From Bradyrhizobium sp. CB1650 (lineage in GTDB: Bacteria; Pseudomonadota; Alphaproteobacteria; Rhizobiales; Xanthobacteraceae), in the NCBI RefSeq assembly GCF_029761915.1, contig NZ_CP121695.1, positions 186,001 through 250,000 on the forward strand: a stretch of 64,000 bases of DNA, in the 5' to 3' direction. The position numbers were made by a program, and so were the translations under genes. The notes beneath the pieces were generated by a model. That model saw only the letters and a list, made by a program, of their open reading frames with translations, had not been told where the DNA came from and did not search any database. Below are positions 8,831 through 17,946 of this stretch, piece by piece; position 1 is the stretch's first letter; each line of letters opens with the position of its first letter.

Positions 8831-9634
8831 TCACTCGGCGGCTTGCGCCAGCAGCGGCCGGCGCGCCAGCCAGCCCGAGACGAAATGATCGAGCCAGGCG
8901 CGCTCCGCGACGTCATAGACGGCGCGATCCGCGAAATGATGATGCCGCTGCCGCGCACCGGGTGCGCTCAGGCCGTCATAGCCGCGCGTGGTCCAGCAAT
9001 GCATCATCGCGTAGGTCACGTCGGGATGAAACTGGACGCCGAAGGCATTGCCGGTGCGGAACGCCTGCACCGGAAAGTCATCGCCCTCGGCGAGCAACTC
9101 AGCGTCGACAGGCAGCTCAAACCCCTCGCGATGCCAGTGATAGACCTGCGCCGGCCAGTCCGGACAGAGCGCCTTTCCCGCTGCAGTCGGGCGGATCGGG
9201 TAATAACCGATCTGCGTCAGCGCGTCGGGATGCGGCGCCACACGGGCGCCAAGCTGCATCGCGAGCATCTGCGCGCCAAGGCAGATGCCGAGGAACGGCC
9301 GCTGCTCGCGCAGCGGAATTTCGATCCAGTCGATCTCGCGCCGAATGTAGTCGTCGGAATCATTGGCGCTCATCGGCCCGCCGAAAATTACGGCGCCGGC
9401 ATGGGAATCGAGCGTTGCGGGGAGGGGATCGCCAAAGCGAGGCCGGCGGATGTCGAGGCGATGGCCAAGCGCGCGCAACGCATTGCCGACACGGCCGGGT
9501 GTGGAGGATTCCTGGTGCAGGACGATCAGAACCGGCAACCGGCTTTCGCGATCGGAGGCGGCCGCGCCAGGCGCCCTTCTGTTGCGGAAGGGCACCACCT
9601 CTGCGCCACCAAGCCTGTCCGTCCGGAACGACAT
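8831..9634 (-). CDS. Class I glutamine amidotransferase-like protein
   Basis: GATase1 domain protein of 267 residues, related to GMP-synthase-like amidotransferases that release ammonia from glutamine. The nucleophile elbow is GICLGAQ (Cys) after PFL; the histidine lies in GVQFHPDVT. The usual triad ends H-P-E; here it is H-P-D, a conservative change at the third catalytic position. The N-terminal 30 residues before PVLIVLHQ are Arg/Ala rich and poorly conserved, so a later start is possible. No synthetase partner is adjacent, so the acceptor is unknown. Confidence 0.85.
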   Translation of the reverse strand: MSFRTDRLGGAEVVPFRNRRAPGAAASDRESRLPVLIVLHQESSTPGRVGNALRALGHRLDIRRPRFGDPLPATLDSHAGAVIFGGPMSANDSDDYIRREIDWIEIPLREQRPFLGICLGAQMLAMQLGARVAPHPDALTQIGYYPIRPTAAGKALCPDWPAQVYHWHREGFELPVDAELLAEGDDFPVQAFRTGNAFGVQFHPDVTYAMMHCWTTRGYDGLSAPGARQRHHHFADRAVYDVAERAWLDHFVSGWLARRPLLAQAAE

Positions 9635-9757
9635 TGCCTCTGCGGGTACTATCGGTTCAGACCGCCAGCATAACTAAGCGATCGTTAATTTCGTGTGAGT
9701 TCGTGCACACGCGGTGCACGAAGCAAGCTCCGGGCCAATACGGACAGCCGTCGCCTT

Positions 9758-10534
9758 CTAGCGCTTGCGCATCTGAAACCGGCCGACCGCGGCCAGGATG
9801 AAGCCGCGCGGGAACAAGCGCAGCAGGAATGGCACGATCTTGATGCCGAGCCCGGGCAGGACCGCCCGTTTATTGGCCATCAGGCCGCGATAGGCAGCGA
9901 GCGCGACATCGGCGGCGGAGACGTTGAGGATTGCCGAATCGAAGCCGGGGGCGAAGCCGGCGCGCGCCTGGAACTCAGTCGGCACCGGACCTGGGCAAAG
10001 TACCGTGACACGAACACCGTGCTTGCCGAGCTCGCAGCGCAAGGCCTCGGTGAAGGAGATCACATAGGCCTTGGACGCGTAGTACACGGCCATCCCCGGG
10101 CCGGGCAGGAAGCCAGCGACCGAACCGACATTGAGAATGCCGCCTTTGTTTCTGACGAGCTGGTCGGCGAAGCGCAGCGACAGGTCCGTCAACGCACGAA
10201 TATTGACGTCGATGATACCGAGCTGCTCGGCGCGATCGCGCTCGAGCGCATCGCCGAACACACCGAACCCGGCATTGTTGACGAGGCAATCAAGCTCGAC
10301 ACCCTCGGCCGCGAGGGCGGCCGCGATCGTCTCGCCGGCATCGGCTGCTTCCAGATCGCACGCGATAATGATCGGCTTCTTGCCCTTGGCCGAAAGCTCG
10401 CTCGCAAGCGCCTCCAGACGATCGATCCTGCGTGCCGTCAAAGCCAGGCGGTGGCCGTTTGCGGCGAAAACGCGCGCCAGCTCCGTACCTATGCCGGCCG
10501 AAGCACCGGTAATCAGCGTCACACGCTCGGTCAC
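9758..10534 (-). CDS. Classical short-chain dehydrogenase/reductase
   Basis: Protein of 258 residues with a complete classical SDR signature: cofactor loop TGASAGIG at residues 9-16, NNAGFG, a catalytic Ser in NVGSVAGF and YxxxK as YYASK. The start is GTG at 10534; the strand RVTLITGAS begins at once after it, and the further upstream reading has no support. The C-terminal third ends RLFPRGFILAAVGRFQMRKR, hydrophobic and basic, resembling SDRs that associate with membranes. Substrate unknown. Confidence 0.87.
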   Translation of the reverse strand: MTERVTLITGASAGIGTELARVFAANGHRLALTARRIDRLEALASELSAKGKKPIIIACDLEAADAGETIAAALAAEGVELDCLVNNAGFGVFGDALERDRAEQLGIIDVNIRALTDLSLRFADQLVRNKGGILNVGSVAGFLPGPGMAVYYASKAYVISFTEALRCELGKHGVRVTVLCPGPVPTEFQARAGFAPGFDSAILNVSAADVALAAYRGLMANKRAVLPGLGIKIVPFLLRLFPRGFILAAVGRFQMRKR

Positions 10535-10763
10535 GATCGAAAACTCTTGAAGGCAGGAAAATCCTAAGGCAACGCCGAAACGAGAGCATAGGCCGCTTGC
10601 GCGACGCAAGCGGCCTCACCGCATGGCGCGTTGCGCGAATGATAGGCAAGGCGAAAAAAACCGCTGATTTGCATGGGTTTTCGCCGGCACGGCGCGGCCG
10701 CCGATACATTAAAGTTTCGTCATGTCCCGGGCACCACCCGAACGAGCGGCGCAGCGAGCAGGC

Positions 10764-11252
10764 TCAGGCGCCGACGGCGCCCTGCTTCACCTGACCAGCG
10801 GAGCGGTTGGCGACGGCGTGCTTCAGGTCGATGCGGTCACGCTGAGATATGCCGAGCAGGTCGGACGCGCGCCAGACGACGTTGTCCTCGAACTCGGTCA
10901 CCTGGCCGTCCGCATAGACCAGCTCCCACATCATCTGGACGATGCGCTTGCGTCCCTCTTCGTCGAGCGAACGCATGATCACGCTGGTGAAATGGTAGAG
11001 GTCGACGGCATCGCCCTCGACCTGGGTCGCGTCCGCGATCAGGCGGTCCGCGGCGCCGCGATCCAAGCCGAAATGGCTTTCGATCAGGCTGTGCAGCTTG
11101 CGCCGCTCGGCCTCGGTCGGCTGACCGTCGAGCGAGATCACGTGGATCAGCAGTGCGGTTGCCGCCAGCCGGTAATCGCTGTCGCCGAAGGCGCGGTCCT
11201 GGGCATGGGGGTCAACAATCTCAGCGATGAATTGGCGCAGGCCGTCCAGCAT
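10764..11252 (-). CDS. TerB-family (tellurite resistance-like) protein
   Basis: All-helical protein of 162 residues matching TerB-type domains: ALLIHVISLDGQPTEAERRKL and MWELVYADGQVTEFEDNVVWR are the two acidic, EF-hand-like repeats with D-G-x-x-x-x-x-E spacing. ATG 11252 is chosen because TAGGA lies a few bases upstream. Despite the family name there is no ter operon here; such orphan TerB proteins are common in alphaproteobacteria and have no settled role. Metal binding by the acidic repeats is inference. Confidence 0.82.
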   Translation of the reverse strand: MLDGLRQFIAEIVDPHAQDRAFGDSDYRLAATALLIHVISLDGQPTEAERRKLHSLIESHFGLDRGAADRLIADATQVEGDAVDLYHFTSVIMRSLDEEGRKRIVQMMWELVYADGQVTEFEDNVVWRASDLLGISQRDRIDLKHAVANRSAGQVKQGAVGA

Positions 11253-11380
11253 GAGTCCTACCGAAATCGATGCAGCCACGGGAAGCGGCCGCTACAACCA
11301 TTATATGAACAGGAAACCCAACCGGCGCAACGTGCATCGGTTTCGCGCGTGCATTACGTTTCGGCAATCTGCTGGGTTTC

Positions 11381-11464
11381 GTCATGGCCGGGCTTGTCTC
11401 GGCCATCCACGTATATCCACGATTGAAGAAAGACGTGGATGCCCGGGACAAACCCGGGCATGAC
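11381..11464. repeat. Intergenic palindromic repeat (GTCATGGCCGGG type)
   Basis: Long inverted repeat with left arm GTCATGGCCGGGCTTGTC... CCATCCACGT and right arm ACGTGGATGCCCGGGAC...GGGCATGAC around a short AT-richer loop. A second copy with the same arm sequences is at 43908-43992. It lies between the TerB and cyclase genes. Confidence 0.85.
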
Positions 11465-11499
11465 GACCGTAGTCGTGACGCGCACCTGCCTCAAATCAG

Positions 11500-12909
11500 T
11501 CACGGTATCTCGTACACCACCATCTTGTCGGCGATGCCGCGCAGCGCGGCTTGCTTCTGGATCGGCCTGATCGCGCGCTGCTGAAGGATTTCCGCAACCG
11601 CCGGCGCATCCAGCACCGGACCCGTGATGTGGATCTCCTGCGCGGTCGAGAGGCTCTGCACGCGCGCCGCGATGTTGACGGTCTGGCCGAAATAATCCTG
11701 CCGCTCGTTGAGCATCACCGCTAGGCACGGCCCTTCGTGAATGCCGATCTTGAGAACGAGGTCGTTGGCGCCGCGCTGCTTGTTCAATTCATCCATGGCT
11801 GCACGCATGCGCAGTCCCGCGGTGATCGCGTGCTCGGGCTTGACGAAGGTCGCCATGACGGCATCGCCGATCGTCTTCACGACCGCACCTTTCTCGGCGG
11901 CAATGATCTCCAGCAGCGCACGAAAGTGCGCACGCACGAGATCAAAGGCACTGAGATCGCCGACCCGCTCGTATAGCGCCGTCGACCCCTTCAGGTCGGT
12001 GAACAGGAAGGTCAGCGACGTGATCTTCAATCGCTGGTCGACATTGAGATTGTCGGCCTTGAATACGTCGCGGAACGTCTGATTGGACAGCATCCGCTTG
12101 GCGGTCAGGATCGGCTTGCGCTTGCCGATCATCTCATGCAGCGCGTCGGCGGCAATCCAGACCGAGGGCAGCACGCGGTTGCCTGATTGATTCTCGAGTG
12201 TGAGGCGTAGTGGCCCGGGACGCATCACAGTAGTCCCCGTGGGCGCCTCCAGTTTGTTGAACACGATCGAAAGCTGCTGACGTTCGCTCGTCGGGTCACC
12301 CTGAACATCCAGGAAGTGGGCGGAATGGGTGACCGGTTCGAAGACGATGATGAACTGGCTGGGCAAGTTCAGCGACAGGATCGCCTTTTCGCCGGCGGGC
12401 AATTCGAGTGCTTCGAGCGTTACTTCGTTGATCAGGCGCGAAAACGATTCTTCGTTGATGTCGACGCCGGAGCTCCAGAACATCTGCCGGACATATTCCC
12501 AGATCGGCAACGTGTCTGGATCGTGCGCAGCGATGCGGCGGACCCGCGGACTGACGGTAAAGGCCACCTCGACCATCTCGTCGACGGACGCCTCGTAGCC
12601 TGCGGCACAGAGCGCGCAGTTGTAGTCGTCATGCTTCAGCGACTTCAATGTTGCATGCGCGCCCAACACCCCTCCGCAGCCGGGGCACAGCACGTTCCAG
12701 CTCATGTCGAACAGGCCGAGCCGCGAGGCGTGCAAGAATCCGGAAATGACCTTCTCCTGGTCAAGCCCGGTACGATCGGCGAAATCCAGCGCATTGATGC
12801 GGTTGAGGTCGCGATCAGGACCATTGGCGATGAGCTGTGCTATGGCCTCGACGACTGCAGGATCGGCAGTCTGCTTGAGAACCGAGAAGTGGGCCTGTAT
12901 GTCGCTCAT
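11500..12909 (-). CDS. Class III adenylate/guanylate cyclase with N-terminal zinc-ribbon domain (DUF5939-like)
   Basis: Protein of 469 residues. Residues 75-101 form a four-Cys ribbon (C75-x2-C78, C98-x2-C101) inside an N-terminal region resembling DUF5939. The C-terminal third is a class III cyclase homology domain: metal-binding Asp in FTDLKGST and in KTIGDAVM, a Lys next to the second (VVKTIGD) at the purine-selecting position, and VNIAARV at the transition-state Asn/Arg site. All catalytic positions appear present, so cyclic nucleotide synthesis is likely. It follows the P450 gene after 50 bp on the same strand. Confidence 0.9.
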   Translation of the reverse strand: MSDIQAHFSVLKQTADPAVVEAIAQLIANGPDRDLNRINALDFADRTGLDQEKVISGFLHASRLGLFDMSWNVLCPGCGGVLGAHATLKSLKHDDYNCALCAAGYEASVDEMVEVAFTVSPRVRRIAAHDPDTLPIWEYVRQMFWSSGVDINEESFSRLINEVTLEALELPAGEKAILSLNLPSQFIIVFEPVTHSAHFLDVQGDPTSERQQLSIVFNKLEAPTGTTVMRPGPLRLTLENQSGNRVLPSVWIAADALHEMIGKRKPILTAKRMLSNQTFRDVFKADNLNVDQRLKITSLTFLFTDLKGSTALYERVGDLSAFDLVRAHFRALLEIIAAEKGAVVKTIGDAVMATFVKPEHAITAGLRMRAAMDELNKQRGANDLVLKIGIHEGPCLAVMLNERQDYFGQTVNIAARVQSLSTAQEIHITGPVLDAPAVAEILQQRAIRPIQKQAALRGIADKMVVYEIP

Positions 12910-12959
12910 GGCAGGGCTCTATCTAGGGTGCATCACGCCATCGGCCAGGCGAGCGCCTG

Positions 12960-14327
12960 TCACCGTCGCGTGATGCGGAACATGGGTGAATGGTCCGGCT
13001 GGGTCGTGACGACGCCGAGCGGAATGACGGGGTTCGTATCGACGAGCGCGATGCGGAACGCGCCAATGAGCCTGGCCAGCGCCAGCACGGATTCCGCCTG
13101 GGCGAAGGGCGCGCCGATGCAGACACGCGGTCCCGCGCCAAAGGGCAAGTAGGCGAAGCGATCCGGCGCCTCAGTCGACATGAAGCGCCTCGGGATGAAC
13201 GCGTTGGGCTGATCCCACAGCTTCTCGTGCCGGTGCAAGAGCCACGGCGCGATCATGATGATGTCGCCCTTGCAGATCGCAACGCCGGCCGCGTCGTCCT
13301 TGTCCCGCGCCGCCCGCGCGATCAGGAAGGCCGGCGGATAGAGCCGCATGGTCTCCTCGACCACGGCTCGTGTGAACTTCTGGCGGTCGATATCGGCCAT
13401 ACTGTCGAGATGTTCGCCACGGGTCTCGGAGGCCACCTCCTCCTGCGTGTCCGGATCGAGCGCGAGCAGATAGAGCGCCCAGAACAGTGCGGTCGCGGTG
13501 GTCTCGTGACCTGCGAGAATCATGGTCGCGACCTCGTCGACGAGCTGCGCGTCGGAAAAGCCCTTGCAGGTCTCGGGATCGCGCGCCTCGTCCATGAGAT
13601 CGAAGAGATCGCGCGGCGGCGCGCCGACCTTCTTGCCCGCGGCGCGCCGTTCGGCGATCAGCATAGCAACGAATTCGGTCCAGCGCTTGCGGAAGCGGGC
13701 GCGCGCCAGATCCATCGGGCTCGGCCAGGACACGGGCAGCACCATGTCGAGGAAGTACGCCCGCCCCAGACGCTCGGCATACTCCATGATGAAGTTGCGC
13801 AACGTCGGACCATGCCGGTCCATGCCGAACGAGAACATCGTGCGGCCGGCAATCTCGAGCGTCATGCGCTGCATGATCTCGCGCAGGTCGACGACTTCGC
13901 CCGTGTGCGCATCCAGCTTCGCGATGGTCTCGTCGAGCACCGCGGTCATATGCGGGACGAGATTGGCGGTGGCGCGCGGCGAAAACGCCGGCGCCAGCGT
14001 GCGCCGCTGAAACGTCCAGGAGTGACCTTCCGCGATCAGAAGACCATCACCGAGCACCGGACGCAGCATGCGGATGCCCGCCGGCGTGCGCGAATAGTTC
14101 TCGTAATTGCTGAGCAGGATATGCCTGATCGCGTCCGGGCGGTTCAGGATGAAGCTGTTGCGGAAGAAAAAGCGGCCAGGGATGACCTCTTCCTCGTAGG
14201 CACGCTGCCCCCAGGTCGCGATCATGTTTCGCCGGATCACCGCCAGCTTGGCAAGGAAGGACATGTCATCCGGCGCACGCGGCGGCGCTGGAGGGACGAT
14301 GGGCCGACGCACGCTGGCGATATTCAT
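12960..14327 (-). CDS. Cytochrome P450
   Basis: Protein of 455 residues with all P450 marks: the I-helix oxygen-activation motif AGHETTA, the K-helix EETMRL (ExxR), and the haem-thiolate loop FGAGPRVCIGAPFA with the axial Cys. No N-terminal membrane anchor is obvious. ATG 14327 follows GGGGAGAGCGAGCC. It is preceded by an exported hydrolase gene (37 bp) and followed by a cyclase gene (50 bp). No ferredoxin or reductase gene is nearby, so electrons must come from elsewhere. Similarity is to CYP102/4-like class proteins rather than to short camphor-type ones; substrate unknown. Confidence 0.95.
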   Translation of the reverse strand: MNIASVRRPIVPPAPPRAPDDMSFLAKLAVIRRNMIATWGQRAYEEEVIPGRFFFRNSFILNRPDAIRHILLSNYENYSRTPAGIRMLRPVLGDGLLIAEGHSWTFQRRTLAPAFSPRATANLVPHMTAVLDETIAKLDAHTGEVVDLREIMQRMTLEIAGRTMFSFGMDRHGPTLRNFIMEYAERLGRAYFLDMVLPVSWPSPMDLARARFRKRWTEFVAMLIAERRAAGKKVGAPPRDLFDLMDEARDPETCKGFSDAQLVDEVATMILAGHETTATALFWALYLLALDPDTQEEVASETRGEHLDSMADIDRQKFTRAVVEETMRLYPPAFLIARAARDKDDAAGVAICKGDIIMIAPWLLHRHEKLWDQPNAFIPRRFMSTEAPDRFAYLPFGAGPRVCIGAPFAQAESVLALARLIGAFRIALVDTNPVIPLGVVTTQPDHSPMFRITRR

Positions 14328-14364
14328 GGCTCGCTCTCCCCGCGTAACCCGCGTGGCCAAATAG

Positions 14365-15729
14365 CTAGTAAGTCAGTTCGGCAATCGCAATCCTGTTCTC
14401 GGCGGCAGGCCAGGCTCGCGCCACAATCCGTTCTTCGCCAAATTGGGCCACGATGTTACGCCCGGTATCCGCGACCGGAAGGCGCAGGGTTGCTGCCGAA
14501 TCCGTGGGCACACCCGGCTTGACGTCGGCCGGCTCCTTGCCGTCGAACAGCACGACGTCGCGCGGCAGGCCGAAATAGCCGCGCGGACGCGACATGATCA
14601 CGACCGCGCCGGCGTCCTTCTCGGCTGGCCCGAGCGGACGTGCGGCGCGCAGGTGCACGACGTCGGACGAGCGCGGGAACGGCGAGCGGTAGATATGCGT
14701 CGTCGGCGCGTCCGGCGAGGCCAGGACGAATTCGAGCGACCAGGAGGGATCGACCTGTACCGGCCCCCAGCGGCCGTCGGCCGCGGTTGTCGAACGAGAC
14801 ACCGCGTTGCCCTTGCGCTCGCCGGTTTCGGAATCGACGCGGAAGATCTCGACGGTTGCACCCGCGACCGGGCGATTGGTCGGCACGCCGCCGGGCGTGC
14901 CCGTGACGAGACCGCTCAGCCTGACGCTCGGCTCCGGAACGATCGCGATGCGAGCGGGCTCGCGGCCGGCGATGAACTTGTAGATCTCTCGGAAGGCACG
15001 CGGATGAAACGCCACCTCGCGATGATCGAGTGCACCGAGCACGAGATTGGTGGCGCCCCTCAGCTCCGGTCCCTCGGCGCTGACGCCGGTCGGCACGCCG
15101 GGCTTGCCGATGAAGCGGCCATCTGCTTGCGCATATTTGTCCATGCCGTCGCTGCGCAGCGTGAGGAAGGCCGGGCCCGGCGTCACCTCGCTCTCGCCCT
15201 CGTTCAAACCAAGCAGGAACGTGCCACGGCCATTGAATTCGCTGCCCGGCAGATCGTCGGTCGCGAACACGCCGTGATTGGGCGTGCCGCACAGCACTGC
15301 GTGGCTGACATCGCCAGCGCCGCCATTCTTGATGACGTTGCGAATGGCGTAGCCGCCACGCGAGCTGCCGACCAGCGCCAGGCGAGCCGCACCCGTGCGG
15401 CGCTTCAGGTCAGCGATGGACGCAGCAAGCTCGCGGCGCTGATCCTCGGTCGAGGAACGATTGGCTTGGGGGACCGTGTCGTCGCTCCGCGCCAGGGGAT
15501 CGGTGAAATTGACCGCCAGCATGCGATCGCGCGCGACGCCGTTGGATTCCATCCGCCACATCGTCGTCATCCACAGCGCGTCGTAGTCACCATTGCCATG
15601 GACGAACAGGATCGGCGGCACCTCGGGGGCCGCAGGCGCGGTCTGGGCGAAGGCGTCGATCCGGACGCTCGCAGCCGCGAAGGGCAGGGCACCGATGCCC
15701 TGCAGGATGGTCCGTCGCGACAGCTTCAT
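14365..15729 (-). CDS. Tat-exported alpha/beta hydrolase with C-terminal beta domains
   Basis: Protein of 454 residues. MKLSRRTILQGIGALPFAAAS is a twin-arginine signal, so export in folded form is likely. An alpha/beta hydrolase domain follows (PPILFVHGNGDYD, nucleophile elbow VGSSRGGYA). After about residue 265 there is a region resembling a carboxypeptidase regulatory-like or Ig-type domain (RLSGLVTGTPGG, VAGATVEIFRVDS), then a terminal beta-rich segment. ATG 15729 is chosen because it begins the Tat signal. Esterase or polymer-hydrolase activity is plausible; substrate unknown. Probably first gene of the hydrolase-P450-cyclase group. Confidence 0.8.
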   Translation of the reverse strand: MKLSRRTILQGIGALPFAAASVRIDAFAQTAPAAPEVPPILFVHGNGDYDALWMTTMWRMESNGVARDRMLAVNFTDPLARSDDTVPQANRSSTEDQRRELAASIADLKRRTGAARLALVGSSRGGYAIRNVIKNGGAGDVSHAVLCGTPNHGVFATDDLPGSEFNGRGTFLLGLNEGESEVTPGPAFLTLRSDGMDKYAQADGRFIGKPGVPTGVSAEGPELRGATNLVLGALDHREVAFHPRAFREIYKFIAGREPARIAIVPEPSVRLSGLVTGTPGGVPTNRPVAGATVEIFRVDSETGERKGNAVSRSTTAADGRWGPVQVDPSWSLEFVLASPDAPTTHIYRSPFPRSSDVVHLRAARPLGPAEKDAGAVVIMSRPRGYFGLPRDVVLFDGKEPADVKPGVPTDSAATLRLPVADTGRNIVAQFGEERIVARAWPAAENRIAIAELTY

Positions 15730-15880
15730 CGTGTTCCTCCCTGGCGAACCCACGCCTTTGCACCGCTTATAGACGCCTAAGCACTGGACAGCGAAGGACT
15801 TTCGCGGGCATCACTGAACCCACTTGGAATCGCCAAGAACACTGCCAGGGCCACTTCTGCCAGCCCAAATGGAAGGGGAT

Positions 15881-17569
15881 ATGACCGAGCAGCCGAACCG
15901 TCAGAGAATTGCCGCCGACGGCATCACCGCACCGCTGCGGTACACCGTGTTCCGGCGCATCTGGCTCGCCAGCCTGCTCTCCAATCTCGGCCTCCTGATC
16001 CAGGGCGTCGGCGCCGCCTGGGCGATGACGCAGATGGCGGCCTCGGCCGACAAGGTGGCGCTGGTGCAGACCGCGCTCATGCTGCCGATCATGCTGATCT
16101 CGATGCCGGCCGGCGCCATCGCCGACATGTATGACCGCCGCATCGTCACCCTGGTATCGCTGTCGATCGCGCTGATCGGCGCGACCGCACTCACGGTGCT
16201 GGCCGGACTCAAGCTCATCACCCCGGAAACGCTGCTCGCCTTCTGCTTCGTCGTGGGCAGCGGCAATGCGCTGTTCGGCCCGGCCTGGCAGTCCTCGGTC
16301 AGCGAACAGGTGCCGCCTGACGCGCTGCCATCGGCCGTCGCGCTGAACGGCATCAGCTACAACATCGCGCGCAGCTTCGGTCCCGCGGTTGGCGGCGTCA
16401 TCGTCGCCGCGGCCGGCGCGGTGGCCGCCTTTGCCTGCAATGCCATCCTCTATCTGCCGCTGCTGGCGGTGCTGCTGCTCTGGCGTCGCACCACCGAACC
16501 CTCGCGCCTGCCGCGGGAGAAGCTCAACCGGGCCATGGTCTCCGGCTTCCGCTACATCACCAATTCGCCGCCGATCAAGATCGTGCTGTTGCGCACGCTG
16601 GTGATGGGCCTGATCGGCGGCGCGGTGATGGCGCTGATGCCGCTGGTCGCGCGCGACCTCCTGCATGGCGGCGCCCAGACCTACGGCATCATGCTGGGCG
16701 CGTTCGGCATGGGCGCGGTCGTCGGGGCGCTCAACATCCACGAACTGCGCAAGCGGATGAGCGGCGAGGCGGCGATCCGCGCCTGCACGATCTCGATGGC
16801 GTTCGCGATGGCCGCGCTCGCCGTGAGCAACGAACCGGTGCTGACCGCTGCCGCGCTGGTGCTCGCGGGGGCCGTATGGATGGCCGCCGTCGCGCTGTTC
16901 AATATCGGTGTGCAGCTCTCGGCGCCGCGCTGGGTCGCAGGACGATCGCTCGCGGCGTTCCAGGCCTCGATTTCGGGCGGCATTGCGATCGGCGCCTGGG
17001 GCTGGGGTCATCTCACCGACTACGCCGGCGTCGAGATCGCGCTCCTGGTGGCTGCCGGCCTGATGCTGATCTCGCCGCTGCTGGGAGTTTGGCTGGCCAT
17101 GCCGCGCGTCGGCGCGCGCAACGAGGACGCCGAAGTACTGGCCGATCCGGAAGTGAAACTGTCGCTGACCGGGCGCAGCGGGCCGCTGGTCGTCGAGATC
17201 GAATACCGCGTCGCGCAGGAGAACGCGCGCGCCTTCCACAACGTGATGCAGGACGTGCAGCTCTCCCGGCAGCGCAACGGCGCCTATGGCTGGTCGATCG
17301 CACGCGACATTGCCGATCCCGAATTGTGGACCGAGCGCTATCACTGCCCGACCTGGCTCGATTATTTGCGCCAGCGCAACCGCTCGACCCAATCGGAACG
17401 CGCACTGCACCAGAGCGCGATCGATTTCCATGTCGGCCCCGAACCGGTGCGGATCCGCCGCATGCTGGAGCGCCCGTTCGGCTCGGTGCGCTGGAAGGAA
17501 GAGACACCGGACCGCGCGAGCGCCGAAGTGCTGCCAGTAGTCGCAACCGCGGCGGGGAGCAGCACATAA
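15881..17569 (+). CDS. MFS transporter of the MFS_3 / EntS-like (transmembrane secretion effector) type
   Basis: Protein of 562 residues. About twelve membrane helices fill residues 20-420, starting FRRIWLASLLSNLG, with the MFS loop ADMYDRR between helices 2 and 3. A cytosolic tail of roughly 130 residues follows (VVEIEYRV..., WTERYHCPTWLDYLRQ), a feature of this MFS subfamily that resembles a small ferredoxin-like monooxygenase fold. ATG 15881 follows AAGGGGAT closely. Members include siderophore exporters, but no siderophore genes are near, so the cargo is unknown. Confidence 0.88.
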   Translation: MTEQPNRQRIAADGITAPLRYTVFRRIWLASLLSNLGLLIQGVGAAWAMTQMAASADKVALVQTALMLPIMLISMPAGAIADMYDRRIVTLVSLSIALIGATALTVLAGLKLITPETLLAFCFVVGSGNALFGPAWQSSVSEQVPPDALPSAVALNGISYNIARSFGPAVGGVIVAAAGAVAAFACNAILYLPLLAVLLLWRRTTEPSRLPREKLNRAMVSGFRYITNSPPIKIVLLRTLVMGLIGGAVMALMPLVARDLLHGGAQTYGIMLGAFGMGAVVGALNIHELRKRMSGEAAIRACTISMAFAMAALAVSNEPVLTAAALVLAGAVWMAAVALFNIGVQLSAPRWVAGRSLAAFQASISGGIAIGAWGWGHLTDYAGVEIALLVAAGLMLISPLLGVWLAMPRVGARNEDAEVLADPEVKLSLTGRSGPLVVEIEYRVAQENARAFHNVMQDVQLSRQRNGAYGWSIARDIADPELWTERYHCPTWLDYLRQRNRSTQSERALHQSAIDFHVGPEPVRIRRMLERPFGSVRWKEETPDRASAEVLPVVATAAGSST

Positions 17570-17579
17570 CTCCACTCAT

Positions 17580-17619
17580 GTCATTCCGGGTTCATCGCTG
17601 CGCGATGCCCCGGAACGAC
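17580..17619. repeat. Short palindromic repeat (ATTCCGGG type)
   Basis: GTCATTCCGGGTTCATCGC and GCGATGCCCCGGAACGAC form a 40-base hairpin between two converging genes. Same family as the elements at 5924, 45396 and 50721. Confidence 0.7.
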
Positions 17620-17629
17620 AAGAGGCGTC

Positions 17630-17845
17630 TTACTGCCCGTGGTCGGTCAGCACCTTGTCGCAGGCCTTGCTGAGGCGCGTGCGATTCTGCTTCAGGCAGG
17701 CGAGCACGGCTGAATCGCCATTGTTCATCACGGCGCGGCAGTGACGCGAGACATCGCGCGCGCAAGCATCGTGTCCCGGCTGCTGCTGCGCCGATGCGCT
17801 CGATACGATCAGGGCCAACGGAATAATGAAAAGAAATCTGGTCAT
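17630..17845 (-). CDS. Small exported cysteine-rich protein
   Basis: 71-residue protein with a Sec signal peptide (MTRFLFIIPLALIVSSASAQ) and a mature part of about 50 residues holding four Cys in the pattern C-x7-C-x12-C-x11-C (DACARDVSRHCRAVM, VLACLKQNRTRLSKACDKVL). This spacing resembles the cysteine-rich repeat seen in Golgi GLG1-like and many alphaproteobacterial secreted proteins. Two disulfides in the periplasm are likely. Function unknown. A remnant with a matching CRAVMDKD segment lies just upstream on the same strand. Confidence 0.75.
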   Translation of the reverse strand: MTRFLFIIPLALIVSSASAQQQPGHDACARDVSRHCRAVMNNGDSAVLACLKQNRTRLSKACDKVLTDHGQ

Positions 17846-17946
17846 CGCGCAATTGCCTCATACCCGAAACGATAGGCGGGCGAAGCTAAAGCGACGGTTC
17901 CACCGCCGCAACGGCTTTGTTGATGGGCCGCCGGCGCGTACTTCGC

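Noticed and set aside
9673..9688. A second CtrA-like site (CTAA-N7-TTAAT) upstream of the amidotransferase gene
   Set aside because: Spacing is right, but two of nine consensus positions fail on either strand. Too weak next to the exact site at 4642.
10764..11252. Tellurite resistance operon
   Set aside because: Only a lone TerB-type gene is present; terA, terC, terD and terE homologues are absent nearby.
15881..17569. Siderophore export system around the EntS-like transporter
   Set aside because: No siderophore synthesis, receptor or Fur-type box is nearby; the MFS subfamily alone does not establish cargo.
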